The position numbers and the translations under genes were made by a program. A stretch of 32,442 nucleotides of DNA from Planctomycetota bacterium (GTDB lineage: Bacteria; Planctomycetota; Planctomycetia; Gemmatales; Gemmataceae): the NCBI GenBank assembly GCA_021807595.1, contig JAKBCS010000054.1, positions 1-32,442 on the forward strand, in the 5' to 3' direction. This document shows, piece by piece, positions 23,883 through 32,442 of the stretch. The notes under the pieces were generated by a model, which did not search any database, was not told the DNA's origin, and saw only the letters and a program-made list of their open reading frames with translations. Position 1 is the first letter of the stretch, and every line of letters begins with the position of its first letter.

Positions 23883-26800
23883 ATGCAACTGGAACAACTG
23901 CGAAGCTGCGTGGATTCTCTGACCGGCGCTCGGACCTTGATGCACAATTGGCGATTGCGCGATCCCGAAAGAGGATGGCGCAACTTGGCGGGACTCGCCG
24001 AGGTTCTGTCGCTCGATGGTCTGCGCGAAATCTGTACGCCATTGGGGCGCTTGCTGCCGCGCTGTCCCGATCCGGACATGGCGCTGAACAACCTCGAACG
24101 CTTTCTCGCCAACCCCGCCGCCGCCGCGCAGACGCCGATTCTCATGGAAAATCGCGCGCGTGTCCTGGAAATTCTCTTGCATCTGTTTAGCACCAGTCAA
24201 CTCTTCAGCGATCTTCTGAGTCTGAATCCCGATTACCTCGACATGCTCCGCGTGCCGCTGCGGCGCAGTCCGTGCAAGGACGAACTGCGGGCACAACTGC
24301 AAGACGAAGTCGAAGCCGCCTACGAAGACTCCGCCGTCATGCGGGCCTTCCGTCGCTTTCGCCAACGACAAATGCTCCGCATCGGCACGAACGACATTAT
24401 CCGCGACCGCCCTTTGGAAGAAATCACGCGCGACATTTCGCACGTCGCCGACGCGGCCATCGAAGTCGCTCTGACGGTCGCGCTGCGTCAAGTCGGCAAA
24501 CGCTTCGGCAAACCTTGCGGCGAGACGGGCGAGCCGGTCGGCTGCACGGTGTTGGCGTTCGGCAAGCACGGCGGCGAGGAACTCAACTATTCCAGCGACA
24601 TCGACTTGATGTTCGTCTACTCGGACGAAGGAGCGACGCGCGGCTCGCGCATCACCAGTCTGGGCAACGACGAATTTTTCGCCCGCGTCGTCGGCGAGGT
24701 GGTTCGCCTGTTGTCCTCGCACACCGATCGAGGCCATGCTTTCCGCGTCGATCTGCGCCTGCGCCCCGAGGGGCATCGCGGGCCGTTGGCGCGATCTCTG
24801 GCCAGCACGCTCTCCTACTACGACGCGATGGGTCGCACCTGGGAGCGGCAGGCGCTCATCAAAGTCCGTCCCGTAGCCGGCGATCTGGCGCTCGGCCAAC
24901 GCTTCCTGCAGAGTATCGAGCCTTTCGTCTACCGCAAATATCTGTCTTTTGCCGAGATTAACGAAATCAAAGCGATTAAACGGCGCATCGAACAGAAAAC
25001 CAACCAGGCGGGCGCGAGCAATTCCGAGGTCAAAACCGGACGCGGCGGCATCCGCGATATCGAATTCACCCTCCAGTTCTTGCAGCTGCTCAACGGTGGC
25101 GAGTTGCCCCAAGTCCGCCAGCGCAACACGCTCTTGGCCCTGTCCGCCCTCGAGCGCGTCGGCTGCCTGACCGATCAAGAGTACCGCGTACTCGACGACG
25201 CCTATCGCTTCCTGCGCCGGGTCGAACACCGCCTGCAATTGTTGTTCGATCTCCAAACGCATCGCCTGCCCGACGACGAAGAAGAGTTGCGCAAGCTCGC
25301 CCTCCGCATGAATCAGAGTCAAGACCATCGGGGCGCGGCGACGCCTCCGCACTCCGACGACCGCGGTTCCGATCCGCTCGCCGCCTTCCTTCGCGACTAT
25401 CAAGATAAAACGGAGCCGACGAGACGAATTCTCGATCACCTGCTCCATCAGACGTTTGCAGGCGAGGCGGAGGAATCGGAACCGGAGTCCGATCTGCTGC
25501 TCGACACGAATCCCGATCCGGAAACGATCCGTTCGGTCCTCGGTCGCTACCCCTTCCGCGACGTGCAAGAGGCGTACCACAATCTCGTGCAACTCGCTCA
25601 GGAATCGGTGCCGTTTCTGTCCGCGCGCCGCTGCCGTCATTTTCTCGCCAGCATCGCCCCCTCGCTGCTGCGCGCCGTCGCCGACACGCCCGATCCGGAC
25701 ATGGCGCTGGTCAACCTCGAAAAAGTCACCCACTCGCTCGGTGCGAAGACGGTGCTGTGGGAGCTGTTCAGTTTCAATCCGCCGAGCCTGAAACTGTACG
25801 TCGATCTGTGTGCCTGGAGCCAGTTTCTCTCCGAAATCCTCATCAACAATCCGGGCATGATCGACGAACTGCTCGACAGCCTCGTTCTCAATCAGCGCCG
25901 GGGCGGCGACGAATTGCGCAGAGAGTTGACCGATCTCTGCCGCGGCGCGGCGGACTTGGAGCCGATCCTGCACAGTTTCCAAGACAAGGAATTGCTCCGC
26001 ATCGGCGTGCGCGACATTTTGCATAAGGACTCGATTCAGGAGACGACGGCGGAGCTGAGCGACTTGGCCGAAGTGCTGTTCGAGCAGATTGCCGCCCGGC
26101 AGTATATGCCGTTGATGAAACGCTACGGCGTGCCCATTCTTACCGAGGGCGAGCGCGCCGGACAGACGAGCCGGTTCGCCGTTCTCGCCTTGGGGAAGCT
26201 CGGCGGGCGCGAGATGAACTACCATAGCGATCTCGATTTAATGATGGTCTACGAGGGTGATGGCCGAACCGAACCGCCCGCCAACTCCTCTCGCTTCGAC
26301 CGCTTCGACCTGACCGATAACTACCATTTCTTCACCGAATTGGCCCAACACATCATCAAAGGCACGAGCTATCAGGGGCCAATGGGACGGTTGTACGCCG
26401 TCGACATGCGCTTGAGGCCGACGGGAAAATCCGGCAGCCTTGTCATCCCCCTGTGTGAGTTTCGCCGCTATTTCATCACGCAACAAGACAGCACTTCGCA
26501 TCCCGAAGGCGGCGCGCAATTGTGGGAACGCCAAGCCCTGACGCGTGCCCGCATGGTCCACGGCGACGAATCGTTTGGCCGCGAGGTCATGGAAGCGGTG
26601 GCCGAGGGAGCCTACGGCTTGACCTGGCGACCGGAAATCGTCGACGAAATCCAAACGATGCGCGAACGCCTGCAAGCGAGCCGATCGGCGACGAATCTCA
26701 AACGCGGTCCCGGCGGACTGGCCGACATCGAGTTTCTCGTGCAGCTGTTGCAAATCAAGTATGGCCGCGAGCGGCCTTCGCTGCGTCTCTCCAATACTTG

Positions 26801-27080
26801 GCGGGCACTGGAAGCGTTGCGCCAGGCCGGATTGTTGAGCGATACCGAAAAGACCGATCTGACCGCCGCCTACAATTTTCTGCTGCGCGTGCAAAATCGC
26901 CTGCGCATCGTCCACAATCGCACGCTCGACGAATTGCCCGAAGCGGACGAAGAAATTGACAAACTGGCCCGACGACTCGGCTATGAAACCGGCGCGCGCT
27001 TTCTCGCCGAACTGGAACGCCACCGGACGCGCACGCGCGAACTGTTCTTGCAAAAGCTGGAACGCGAACGCCAGGGTTAG
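23883..27080 (+). CDS. glnE: Bifunctional glutamine synthetase adenylyltransferase/deadenylylase
   Basis: 1065 residues, slightly above E. coli GlnE (946). It adenylylates and deadenylylates glutamine synthetase in response to PII and glutamine. Two nucleotidyltransferase domains are clear. The first, near residues 220-330, has GKHGGEELNYSSDIDLMFVY (about 227-246, the DxD at SDIDLM). The second, near 770-880, has LGKLGGREMNYHSDLDLMMV. Each is followed by a PII-uridylyltransferase-like helical domain (GRGGIRDIEFTLQFLQLLNG and GPGGLADIEFLVQLLQIKYG). A loop near 480-505 (HRGAATPPHSDD) is an apparent expansion. The stop codon TAG lies inside a half-copy of the palindromic element. Confidence 0.96.
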   Translation: MQLEQLRSCVDSLTGARTLMHNWRLRDPERGWRNLAGLAEVLSLDGLREICTPLGRLLPRCPDPDMALNNLERFLANPAAAAQTPILMENRARVLEILLHLFSTSQLFSDLLSLNPDYLDMLRVPLRRSPCKDELRAQLQDEVEAAYEDSAVMRAFRRFRQRQMLRIGTNDIIRDRPLEEITRDISHVADAAIEVALTVALRQVGKRFGKPCGETGEPVGCTVLAFGKHGGEELNYSSDIDLMFVYSDEGATRGSRITSLGNDEFFARVVGEVVRLLSSHTDRGHAFRVDLRLRPEGHRGPLARSLASTLSYYDAMGRTWERQALIKVRPVAGDLALGQRFLQSIEPFVYRKYLSFAEINEIKAIKRRIEQKTNQAGASNSEVKTGRGGIRDIEFTLQFLQLLNGGELPQVRQRNTLLALSALERVGCLTDQEYRVLDDAYRFLRRVEHRLQLLFDLQTHRLPDDEEELRKLALRMNQSQDHRGAATPPHSDDRGSDPLAAFLRDYQDKTEPTRRILDHLLHQTFAGEAEESEPESDLLLDTNPDPETIRSVLGRYPFRDVQEAYHNLVQLAQESVPFLSARRCRHFLASIAPSLLRAVADTPDPDMALVNLEKVTHSLGAKTVLWELFSFNPPSLKLYVDLCAWSQFLSEILINNPGMIDELLDSLVLNQRRGGDELRRELTDLCRGAADLEPILHSFQDKELLRIGVRDILHKDSIQETTAELSDLAEVLFEQIAARQYMPLMKRYGVPILTEGERAGQTSRFAVLALGKLGGREMNYHSDLDLMMVYEGDGRTEPPANSSRFDRFDLTDNYHFFTELAQHIIKGTSYQGPMGRLYAVDMRLRPTGKSGSLVIPLCEFRRYFITQQDSTSHPEGGAQLWERQALTRARMVHGDESFGREVMEAVAEGAYGLTWRPEIVDEIQTMRERLQASRSATNLKRGPGGLADIEFLVQLLQIKYGRERPSLRLSNTWRALEALRQAGLLSDTEKTDLTAAYNFLLRVQNRLRIVHNRTLDELPEADEEIDKLARRLGYETGARFLAELERHRTRTRELFLQKLERERQG

Positions 27081-27116
27081 CCGCGGCTCGCAGCGGAGCG
27101 CGAGAGCGAAGCGCCG
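27075..27116. repeat. Palindromic element, half-copy D, overlapping the glnE stop
   Basis: GGTTAGCCGCGGCTCGCAGCGGAGCGCG matches the left half of copies A and C, but the right half (AGAGCGAAGCGCC) pairs only partly and the terminal GCTAACC is absent. The TAG of GGTTAG is the glnE stop codon. Confidence 0.7.
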
Positions 27117-27186
27117 TGTTCAAAGAGGCCGTTTCGCGTAAATTGTCCGTTGGTCGTTCGTCCCTCGGTTTCCCAGAGATGTCGTC

Positions 27187-28329
27187 ATGTCCTCTCTCCG
27201 CGATATTCTCGAAGCGGCCCTCGTCGAAAATCCCGACGATTTGGCGACCCACAACGCCTACGCCGATTACCTGCAAGAGCAGGGCGATCCGCGCGGAGAA
27301 TTCATCGCGTTGCAATTGGCATTGGAAGATCCGCAACGGAGTGAAGCCGATCGGCGACGATTGCAAGAGCGAATCGACGATTTGATGCAGACGAATCGGC
27401 GCGAGTGGGTGGGAGTCTTGGCCGACGAACTGTTCGGACCCAAAAGTGCCGCGAGGCAGCCGAGAGACAATGAAAGACAGACTTATGACATCCGCTTTGC
27501 GCGCGGCTGGCTCGATCGCATCGCTCGCCTGGAAGACACGGTCTGCTCCAGCGACTTGGGAGGGCTGATGTGCCGCGCGCCCGAAACGCGATTGCTCCGC
27601 ACGCTGATTCTCGAATACGACGAGGGTACGATTGCGGAACTCATCCACTCGTCCTATTTGGGCAATCTCCGCGTCCTCCAGATCGGTCCTCGCACTAACC
27701 TTCTGGGAGAGTTCGAGTTTCTATTGGAACCGGAGACGGAACTGGACAAACTCGTTGCCAATCTCTCCCGTCTCGAGGAACTGTATCTCTTTCAAAGCGT
27801 TTGCCTCAGCGATCGACTCTTTAGTTTGGAAAACTTAACGAACCTTCGCGTCCTTGAGGCTTCGGAATTAACCGATCGCAATTATCCGCTTTATTTGGCG
27901 TCCAATCCGGCCTTCGGACGCCTGAGGCATCTGTATCTGCGTTCGTGGCCATCGGGACCATGCCTCGACCTCTCCGGCGCGCGAGCCATTCTACATTCGA
28001 CGCACCTGCGAAACCTCACGCATTTGCACTTGCAGCGCTCCGATCTCGGCGACGTGGGTTGTACCGAAATCGTCACATCTGGCATCCTCAAAAGGCTCAA
28101 AGTCCTCGATCTCCGCTACGGCGAGATCGGTGACAGCGGCGCGCGGACCCTGGCCGACTGTCCCGATCTTCGCAACTTGGAATTATTGGATGTCGGTCGC
28201 AATGCCTTAACGCAGACGGGAGTGGACGCCTTGAGTCGCATTCTCGGTCCCGCCGTCCGCGTCGATAGCCAACAGACGGAGGAAGAACTCGAACGCCAGT
28301 CTTACCTGCGCGAGGCGGATTGTTTTTAG
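27187..28329 (+). CDS. TIGR02996 (repeat-companion) domain protein with leucine-rich repeats
   Basis: A 380-residue protein. Residues about 5-55 form the TIGR02996 domain (DILEAALVENPDDLATHNAY, ADYLQEQGDPRGEFIALQLA), a planctomycete-specific N-terminal module found almost only ahead of repeat domains. After about 75 residues of linker, LRR-like units occupy about 185-365 (LSRLEELYLFQS, LTNLRVLEASEL, LRNLTHLHLQRSDLGDVG, LKRLKVLDLRYGEIGDSG, LRNLELLDVGRNALTQTG). No signal peptide, so probably cytosolic. It is presumably a protein-binding scaffold; partners are unknown. It overlaps the convergent small membrane protein gene by 4 bases. Confidence 0.9.
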   Translation: MSSLRDILEAALVENPDDLATHNAYADYLQEQGDPRGEFIALQLALEDPQRSEADRRRLQERIDDLMQTNRREWVGVLADELFGPKSAARQPRDNERQTYDIRFARGWLDRIARLEDTVCSSDLGGLMCRAPETRLLRTLILEYDEGTIAELIHSSYLGNLRVLQIGPRTNLLGEFEFLLEPETELDKLVANLSRLEELYLFQSVCLSDRLFSLENLTNLRVLEASELTDRNYPLYLASNPAFGRLRHLYLRSWPSGPCLDLSGARAILHSTHLRNLTHLHLQRSDLGDVGCTEIVTSGILKRLKVLDLRYGEIGDSGARTLADCPDLRNLELLDVGRNALTQTGVDALSRILGPAVRVDSQQTEEELERQSYLREADCF

Positions 28330-28562
28330 CCGCGCCGTTCGTCCACGCCCAACCCCATGGCCAGAATGGCGACGAGAACGTGCTTGGCCGTCATCAGTGC
28401 CAGAATGGCGGGGATCGCGCCGAAGGTACAGAGCCAACCCGTGGCCAACGTCGTAACGATGGTGGCGGCGATCAGCGTCATCCGCAGGCGCAGACGCTTG
28501 ACGCCGTCGTTGTCGTCGAGGGCGATCCGTGGCGTGCGAGGCGGCGGCGCTAATACAGCCAT
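28326..28562 (-). CDS. Small hypothetical membrane protein
   Basis: A 78-residue product with two hydrophobic segments, at about 28-50 (MTLIAATIVTTLATGWL) and 50-72 (ILALMTAKHVLVAILAMGLG), and a charged N-terminus. No recognised family. The ribosome-binding site is weak (TCGGGT about 9 bases ahead), so the start could be one of the internal ATGs. Codon bias and the tight 4-base tail overlap with the LRR gene support a real gene. Confidence 0.6.
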   Translation of the reverse strand: MAVLAPPPRTPRIALDDNDGVKRLRLRMTLIAATIVTTLATGWLCTFGAIPAILALMTAKHVLVAILAMGLGVDERRG

Positions 28563-28701
28563 GCGCGTTTACCCGAAGGATAGAGAAGCGCGGAGGAGTC
28601 GCTTCAGGATCTGTGAACGAAGCCTTTTCCATTTTTAACGCAAAGGGCATTCGGAAGGCAAGAGAACAGTCGATGTCGGACGGCTTGAGGCGGGTTTTGA
28701 C

Positions 28702-28729
28702 TTGCTCTCGCGTAGGATTGCGGTATGGT
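28702..28729 (+). promoter_or_regulatory. Predicted promoter of the PSD1 cytochrome gene
   Basis: TTGCTC (28702-28707) and TATGGT (28724-28729) are 16 bases apart, about 60 bases before the ATG at 28792. The match is moderate. Confidence 0.35.
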
Positions 28730-28791
28730 GAAACCAAGAGAGGACTTTGCCCCGTCCCCCTTTTTCCCACCGGCTTTCGGCGAGCGCACAC

Positions 28792-31359
28792 ATGAAACGC
28801 TTTCTCCTTCCTTGTCTGGCTACGTTCCTTCCCGGCTCACTGCTGGCTGCGGGGCCGGTCGATTACAGTCGCGACGTTCGACCGATTCTGACCGAACACT
28901 GCAACGCTTGCCACGGGGCGAAGAAGCAACGGGGCAGCTTGCGGCTCGATAGCGCCCAGGCTCTTCGCCTCGGCGGTAATTCGGGTCCTGCCGTCGTTCC
29001 CGGCAAGAGCGGTGCCAGCCGTCTCATCCTCGCCGTATCCGGCGGCAACGACGACATAGCCGTCATGCCCCCGAAAGGAACGCGTCTCAGCACGAGCGAG
29101 ATCGACCTACTCCGGAAGTGGATCGACGAGGGCGCGAAGGTTCCAGCCGGCGAATCGGCCGCGTCCACTCCCAGGCAAAGCAATACCTCCGTCAACCATT
29201 GGGCATTTCAACCGATCCAACGTCCACCGTTGCCTGCCGTCCTCGCTGCGCACTGGTGCCGCAATGGTATCGACCGCTTCGTCGTTGCCCGCTTGGAGAA
29301 AGCGGGTATCGCGCCGTCCCCAGAGGCCGACCGAATCACCCTGCTGCGCCGCCTGTCGCTCGATCTGATCGGCTTGCCGCCATCGCCCAAGGACATCGAC
29401 GATTTTTCGCGCGACAAACGGCCCGATGCCTACGAGCGCGTCGTCGAGCGTTTGTTGGCCAGTCCTCACTACGGCGAACGCTGGGGGCGGCATTGGCTCG
29501 ACCTGGCCCGCTACGCCGACTCCAACGGCTACAGCATCGACTCGCCTCGCTCCATCTGGAAGTACCGCGATTGGGTTCTCGCCGCCCTGAACGACGACAA
29601 ACCGTTCGATCGCTTTGTCGTCGAACAATTGGCCGGCGATCTGCTGCCTCGCGCACGAGAAGGGGGGGCCGACCAGCGCATCGCAACCGGGTTTCACCGC
29701 AATACGCAGATCAACGAAGAAGGCGGCATCGACCAGGAACAGTTCCGCATCGAGGCGATTGTCGATCGCGCCAACACGACCGGCACCGTCTTCCTCGGTC
29801 TGACGGTTGGCTGTTGCCAATGCCACGATCATAAGTTCGATCCGCTGTCGCAGCGCGAGTATTATCGACTGTTCGCCTTCTTCAACAATTGCGACGAGCC
29901 GACTCTGGAATTGCCGACGCCGGAGCAAGAGCGCAAACGTCGAGAAATCCGCACGCGCCTCGCCGCCGTGGAGAAAGAGTTGCGCGCTCTGGACACGGCG
30001 ACGCCGGAGCGCGTGGCCAAATGGGAAGGCGGCCTCACGCCGGAAGTGCGCTCCACATTGCCCGCGAAGCTGCAAGCCATTTTGGCCATCGCGCCCAATG
30101 GCCGCAACGCCCGGCAAGAGCAAGCCGTAATCGCGGCCTATCGCAACGCCGAGCAGGTGCGCCATGTGGTCGGCGGCCTGGGTCAACCGCTGAATTACCT
30201 TGCCTCCGCTCATGTGGCCGCGATGCTGGGACGAAAAAAACTCGAAAAACAGATCGCCGAACTGCGCAAAGAGCTGCCGTTCGTGCCGACGACGCTGGTG
30301 CTGCAAGAACGCAAGACGCCTCGCCTCACGAACATTCTGCTGGGCGGCGACTTTCTGCGCAAGGGCGCGACGGTGACGCCGGACGTGCCACGCATCCTAC
30401 CGCCCTTGGCGAAGAAGGATCGCCCCACGCGCCTCGACCTCGCGCGCTGGCTGGTCGATGGCCGCAATCCGCTGACGGCGCGGGTGACGGTGAATCGCAT
30501 GTGGCAGCAGTATTTCGGTCTCGGCATCGTCGAGACGGAGAACGATTTCGGCACGCAAGGCACGCCGCCGTCGCATCCCGAATTACTCGATTGGTTGGCC
30601 AGCGAGTTTATGGCCCTCCCGGTTAGCCGCGACGCGCAGCGGAGCGCGGGGCTGTCCCGCGCTCCGCTGCGCGTCGCGGCTAACCGAGAAGGAATGTGGA
30701 GCATGAAAGCGATGCACCGCCTCATCGTCACCTCGGCGACGTATCGACAATCGTCGCGCCATCGCCCGGAATTGACGAGCATCGACGCGCGCAATCGCTT
30801 GTTGGCGCGACAAAATCGTCTGCGGCTCGATGCCGAGGTGGTGCGCGACGCGGCCTTGTCCGCCAGCGGTCTGCTCCATCGCGCCGTCGGTGGGCCGAGC
30901 GTGTATCCGCCCCAACCCAACGGCGTCTATGCCTTCACGCAAGTCCCGCGCAACTGGCAGGCCAACACCGGCGCAGACCGCTATCGTCGCGGTTTGTACA
31001 CCTATTTCTGGCGCTCCGCCCCGCATCCCGATCTGACCGTCTTCGACGCTCCCGAAGCGCTATCGACCTGCACGCGCCGCAATCGCTCCAATACCCCTCT
31101 GCAAGCTCTCACATTGCTCAACGACCAGGGCTTCTATGAGTTCGCGCAGGCGCTGGCGCAGCGCATCCAACGCGAATGCCCTGAGGACGACGGCGAACGC
31201 ATCGCTTTCGCCTTCCGTCTCTGTCTGGGCCGAACGCCGAGCGAACGCGAACGGCAAGCGCTCGCACGCCTGCTCCAGCGTCAAGCGAAACAGCAAGACG
31301 CCTGGGTCAGTATGGCCCGCGTCCTGCTGAATCTCGATGAGTTCATCACGCGAGAATAG
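28792..31359 (+). CDS. Planctomycete cytochrome C / DUF1549 / DUF1553 (PSD1) exported protein
   Basis: 855 residues from ATG 28792. Signal peptide at 1-20 ([17 protein letters not shown]). PSCyt1 domain at about 21-115, with the haem-binding CNACH (37-41) and the later MPPKGTRLS stretch carrying a Met that may be the axial ligand. DUF1549 (PSCyt2) at about 155-365 ([40 protein letters not shown]). DUF1553 (PSD1) at about 550-830 ([33 protein letters not shown] in its family form MHRL..., [32 protein letters not shown]). A DUF1501 gene usually follows but is absent here. Residues about 610-632 are encoded by palindromic element copy C. The catalytic role is unknown; carbohydrate or sulfatase-linked catabolism has been suggested for the family. 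Confidence 0.93.
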   Translation: MKRFLLPCLATFLPGSLLAAGPVDYSRDVRPILTEHCNACHGAKKQRGSLRLDSAQALRLGGNSGPAVVPGKSGASRLILAVSGGNDDIAVMPPKGTRLSTSEIDLLRKWIDEGAKVPAGESAASTPRQSNTSVNHWAFQPIQRPPLPAVLAAHWCRNGIDRFVVARLEKAGIAPSPEADRITLLRRLSLDLIGLPPSPKDIDDFSRDKRPDAYERVVERLLASPHYGERWGRHWLDLARYADSNGYSIDSPRSIWKYRDWVLAALNDDKPFDRFVVEQLAGDLLPRAREGGADQRIATGFHRNTQINEEGGIDQEQFRIEAIVDRANTTGTVFLGLTVGCCQCHDHKFDPLSQREYYRLFAFFNNCDEPTLELPTPEQERKRREIRTRLAAVEKELRALDTATPERVAKWEGGLTPEVRSTLPAKLQAILAIAPNGRNARQEQAVIAAYRNAEQVRHVVGGLGQPLNYLASAHVAAMLGRKKLEKQIAELRKELPFVPTTLVLQERKTPRLTNILLGGDFLRKGATVTPDVPRILPPLAKKDRPTRLDLARWLVDGRNPLTARVTVNRMWQQYFGLGIVETENDFGTQGTPPSHPELLDWLASEFMALPVSRDAQRSAGLSRAPLRVAANREGMWSMKAMHRLIVTSATYRQSSRHRPELTSIDARNRLLARQNRLRLDAEVVRDAALSASGLLHRAVGGPSVYPPQPNGVYAFTQVPRNWQANTGADRYRRGLYTYFWRSAPHPDLTVFDAPEALSTCTRRNRSNTPLQALTLLNDQGFYEFAQALAQRIQRECPEDDGERIAFAFRLCLGRTPSERERQALARLLQRQAKQQDAWVSMARVLLNLDEFITRE
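30620..30686. repeat. Palindromic element, copy C, inserted in frame in the PSD1 gene
   Basis: CGGTTAGCCGCGACGCGCAG... and ...CTGCGCGTCGCGGCTAACCG form an almost perfect 67-base inverted repeat with the core GAGCGCGGGGCTGTCCCGCGCTC. It is translated as [20 protein letters not shown] between the conserved ASEF and WSMKAMHRL segments, which in relatives are only a few residues apart. Confidence 0.93.
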
Positions 31360-31365
31360 CAACTT

Positions 31366-31422
31366 ATCAGAGCCCGCAGCGTAAGCGAGGGAATGACCCT
31401 CGCTTACGCTACGGGCTCTGAT
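31366..31422. repeat. 26-bp near-perfect palindrome after the PSD1 gene
   Basis: The arms 31366-31391 and 31397-31422 differ at one position and enclose the 5-base loop AATGA. It lies 7 bases after the PSD1 stop and 45 bases before the end of the convergent HEAT gene, so it may end or stabilise transcripts from both sides, although neither side has a T tract. The arms (GAGCCCG-AGCGTAAGCGAGGG) differ from the GGTTAGCC family. Confidence 0.9.
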
Positions 31423-31467
31423 GGATTACCGCTTCGACACGGGCTTACGCAACCCCGCTCGCCGAAA

Positions 31468-32442
31468 TTAACGCTTGCCGTCGGGGTCGATAACCTTGAG
31501 CGCATCGATGGCTCTCGTTCGTAGATTCTCGTTCTCGCTTCGCAGCAAGTCGTTCAATGCCGGAATCGCTTCCTTAGCGGCAGGACCAATTTTTCGCAGA
31601 ATTTCTATGGCAATCCCCTGGTACGGGTCATCCTTTGCCTTCAATATGGCAAGGAGAGCCGGAACCGCTTCCTTTGCTTCTCCTGGTTTCAAACTCTGTA
31701 AATAGCCAAAGGCGTTTTTCCGAATGGCCTCATCCTCGTCTCGGAGCAAACGGCTGATGGCCGGCACGGCTTTTGCGCCCGCACCGACCTTCCGCAATGC
31801 CGTAATTGCATTATGCCGTACCACACTATTTTTCTCCTCCAGAGCTTTCAGGAGCGCCGGAATCGCCGGCTTGGCCGATTCACCGATATTACCTAATGCA
31901 TCCACGGCATTCGCACGCAGATCCTTGCTCTTATCGTTCAACGCCTCAATGAGCGCGTCGAGAACTTCCTTGGTCCCTCCATCGATATTCCCTACCGCAC
32001 GGATAGCAAGTTCGCGCGTCGCTGGATCGTCGCTCTTGAATGCCTGAAGCAGTGTGGGAATGGCGGATTGGACACCGCCCTTGAACTCTCTCAGGGAAAC
32101 GATGGCGAAGCGGCGTACATTGCGATTCCTACTCTTCACGGCCTCCGCGAGAACCGGAACCGCCTCCGCTCCAATTTCCCAGATGGCCTCGGAGCCGGCC
32201 ACCACAATAGCATTATTTCTGTTTATCGAATGAAATGCTCCCCCAGTGTTGCCCACAACAATCATCATCGTGTCGTAGCTGCGCATGATGTCCAGAATGG
32301 CCTCGGTAGCCTCAGCCGCGTAGCCGTTGGTGCCGAAGGCGGCGAATGCCTTCATACCATCGACGCGGATCGACTCTTTGAGTTCCGTCAGCAGATCGTG
32401 ACGCCATTGGTTGAAATCCTTGCCGCCGTAGCGCAGATCTTC
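31468..32442 (-). CDS. HEAT-repeat protein, 5'-truncated by the window edge
   Basis: The frame is open to the right edge (residues EDLRYGGKDFNQWRHDLL precede the first internal Met at 32355), so the N-terminus lies outside. The visible ~325 residues are almost entirely HEAT repeats of 35-40 residues (for example AVPVLAEAVKSRNRNVRRFA, AIPALLKALEEKNSVVRHNA, AVPAISRLLRDEDEAIRKNA, AIPALNDLLRSENENLRTRA), each with the Asp/Asn-x-x-Val-Arg turn. Such solenoids bind proteins and in planctomycetes often carry N-terminal export or cytochrome domains; what stands at this N-terminus is not visible. Codon use is less GC-biased than in neighbours such as glnE. Confidence 0.9.
   Translation of the reverse strand, partial: EDLRYGGKDFNQWRHDLLTELKESIRVDGMKAFAAFGTNGYAAEATEAILDIMRSYDTMMIVVGNTGGAFHSINRNNAIVVAGSEAIWEIGAEAVPVLAEAVKSRNRNVRRFAIVSLREFKGGVQSAIPTLLQAFKSDDPATRELAIRAVGNIDGGTKEVLDALIEALNDKSKDLRANAVDALGNIGESAKPAIPALLKALEEKNSVVRHNAITALRKVGAGAKAVPAISRLLRDEDEAIRKNAFGYLQSLKPGEAKEAVPALLAILKAKDDPYQGIAIEILRKIGPAAKEAIPALNDLLRSENENLRTRAIDALKVIDPDGKR

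Noticed and set aside
23781-26225. 814-codon open frame on the minus strand across glnE and the toxin remnant
   Set aside because: Antisense to a clear glnE; such frames are common in GC-rich genes with strong codon bias. The product matches no known family and there is no ribosome-binding site.
29107-30306. 399-codon minus-strand frame within the PSD1 gene
   Set aside because: Antisense shadow with no recognisable domain.

Overview
The window looks like a chromosomal segment of a planctomycete, most likely of the Gemmataceae/Gemmatales. The basis is the combination of lineage-typical domains seen here: a PSCyt1-DUF1549-DUF1553 (PSD1) protein, a TIGR02996 repeat-companion domain with leucine-rich repeats, two TIGR03000 proteins, HEAT-repeat proteins, a Ser/Thr kinase fused to PilZ, and LpxA (Gram-negative outer membrane). 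Base composition is GC-rich, coding density is high, strands are mixed, and operons are short. No transposase, integrase, CRISPR array, rRNA or tRNA was found.

Layout. 1-1370: the 3' part of an FAH-family gene, then a minus-strand stand-alone cyclic-di-GMP-I (GEMM-I) riboswitch with its own promoter and intrinsic terminator, pointing at the FAH gene and followed by no sense-strand gene. 1369-4526 (-): a membrane-anchored Pro-rich/HEAT protein with one CxxCH haem-binding motif, and thioredoxin reductase trxB bracketed by two copies of a palindromic element. 4778-6133 (+): N-acetylglutamate synthase argA. 6284-9135 (+): a TIGR03000 exported protein, an HtrA-like protease with an intact triad, and a paralogous pseudoprotease with a PDZ domain nested inside its protease fold. 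9219-10963 (+): a divergent alkyladenine-glycosylase-like protein coupled to an exported TIGR03000-methyltransferase fusion. 11220-13315 (+): a hemX/ccsA-like gene overlapping hemA. 13320-16604 (-): two small hypothetical genes, eno and lpxA. 16862-17137 (+): a BFD-like [2Fe-2S] protein. 17143-20978 (-): a YdjM-type membrane hydrolase, the kinase-PilZ gene and a DUF58 gene. 21339-27080 (+): miaB, a retropepsin-like protease, a decayed MazEF-like toxin-antitoxin pair and glnE. 27187-32442: the TIGR02996/LRR gene, a small membrane protein, the PSD1 cytochrome and a partial HEAT-repeat gene.

Two themes stand out. First, c-di-GMP: an orphan GEMM-I RNA and a kinase-PilZ fusion in one 20-kb stretch suggest two outputs of the same second messenger, although no cyclase or phosphodiesterase is present here. 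Second, short palindromic elements of several families occur between genes, directly upstream of ribosome-binding sites (trxB, argA, eno), across a stop codon (glnE), and in frame inside coding sequences (PSD1 protein, ArgA, MiaB), where they add roughly 15-25 residues to otherwise conserved enzymes. This resembles the protein-invading palindromic elements of Rickettsia and is the most distinctive feature of the window.
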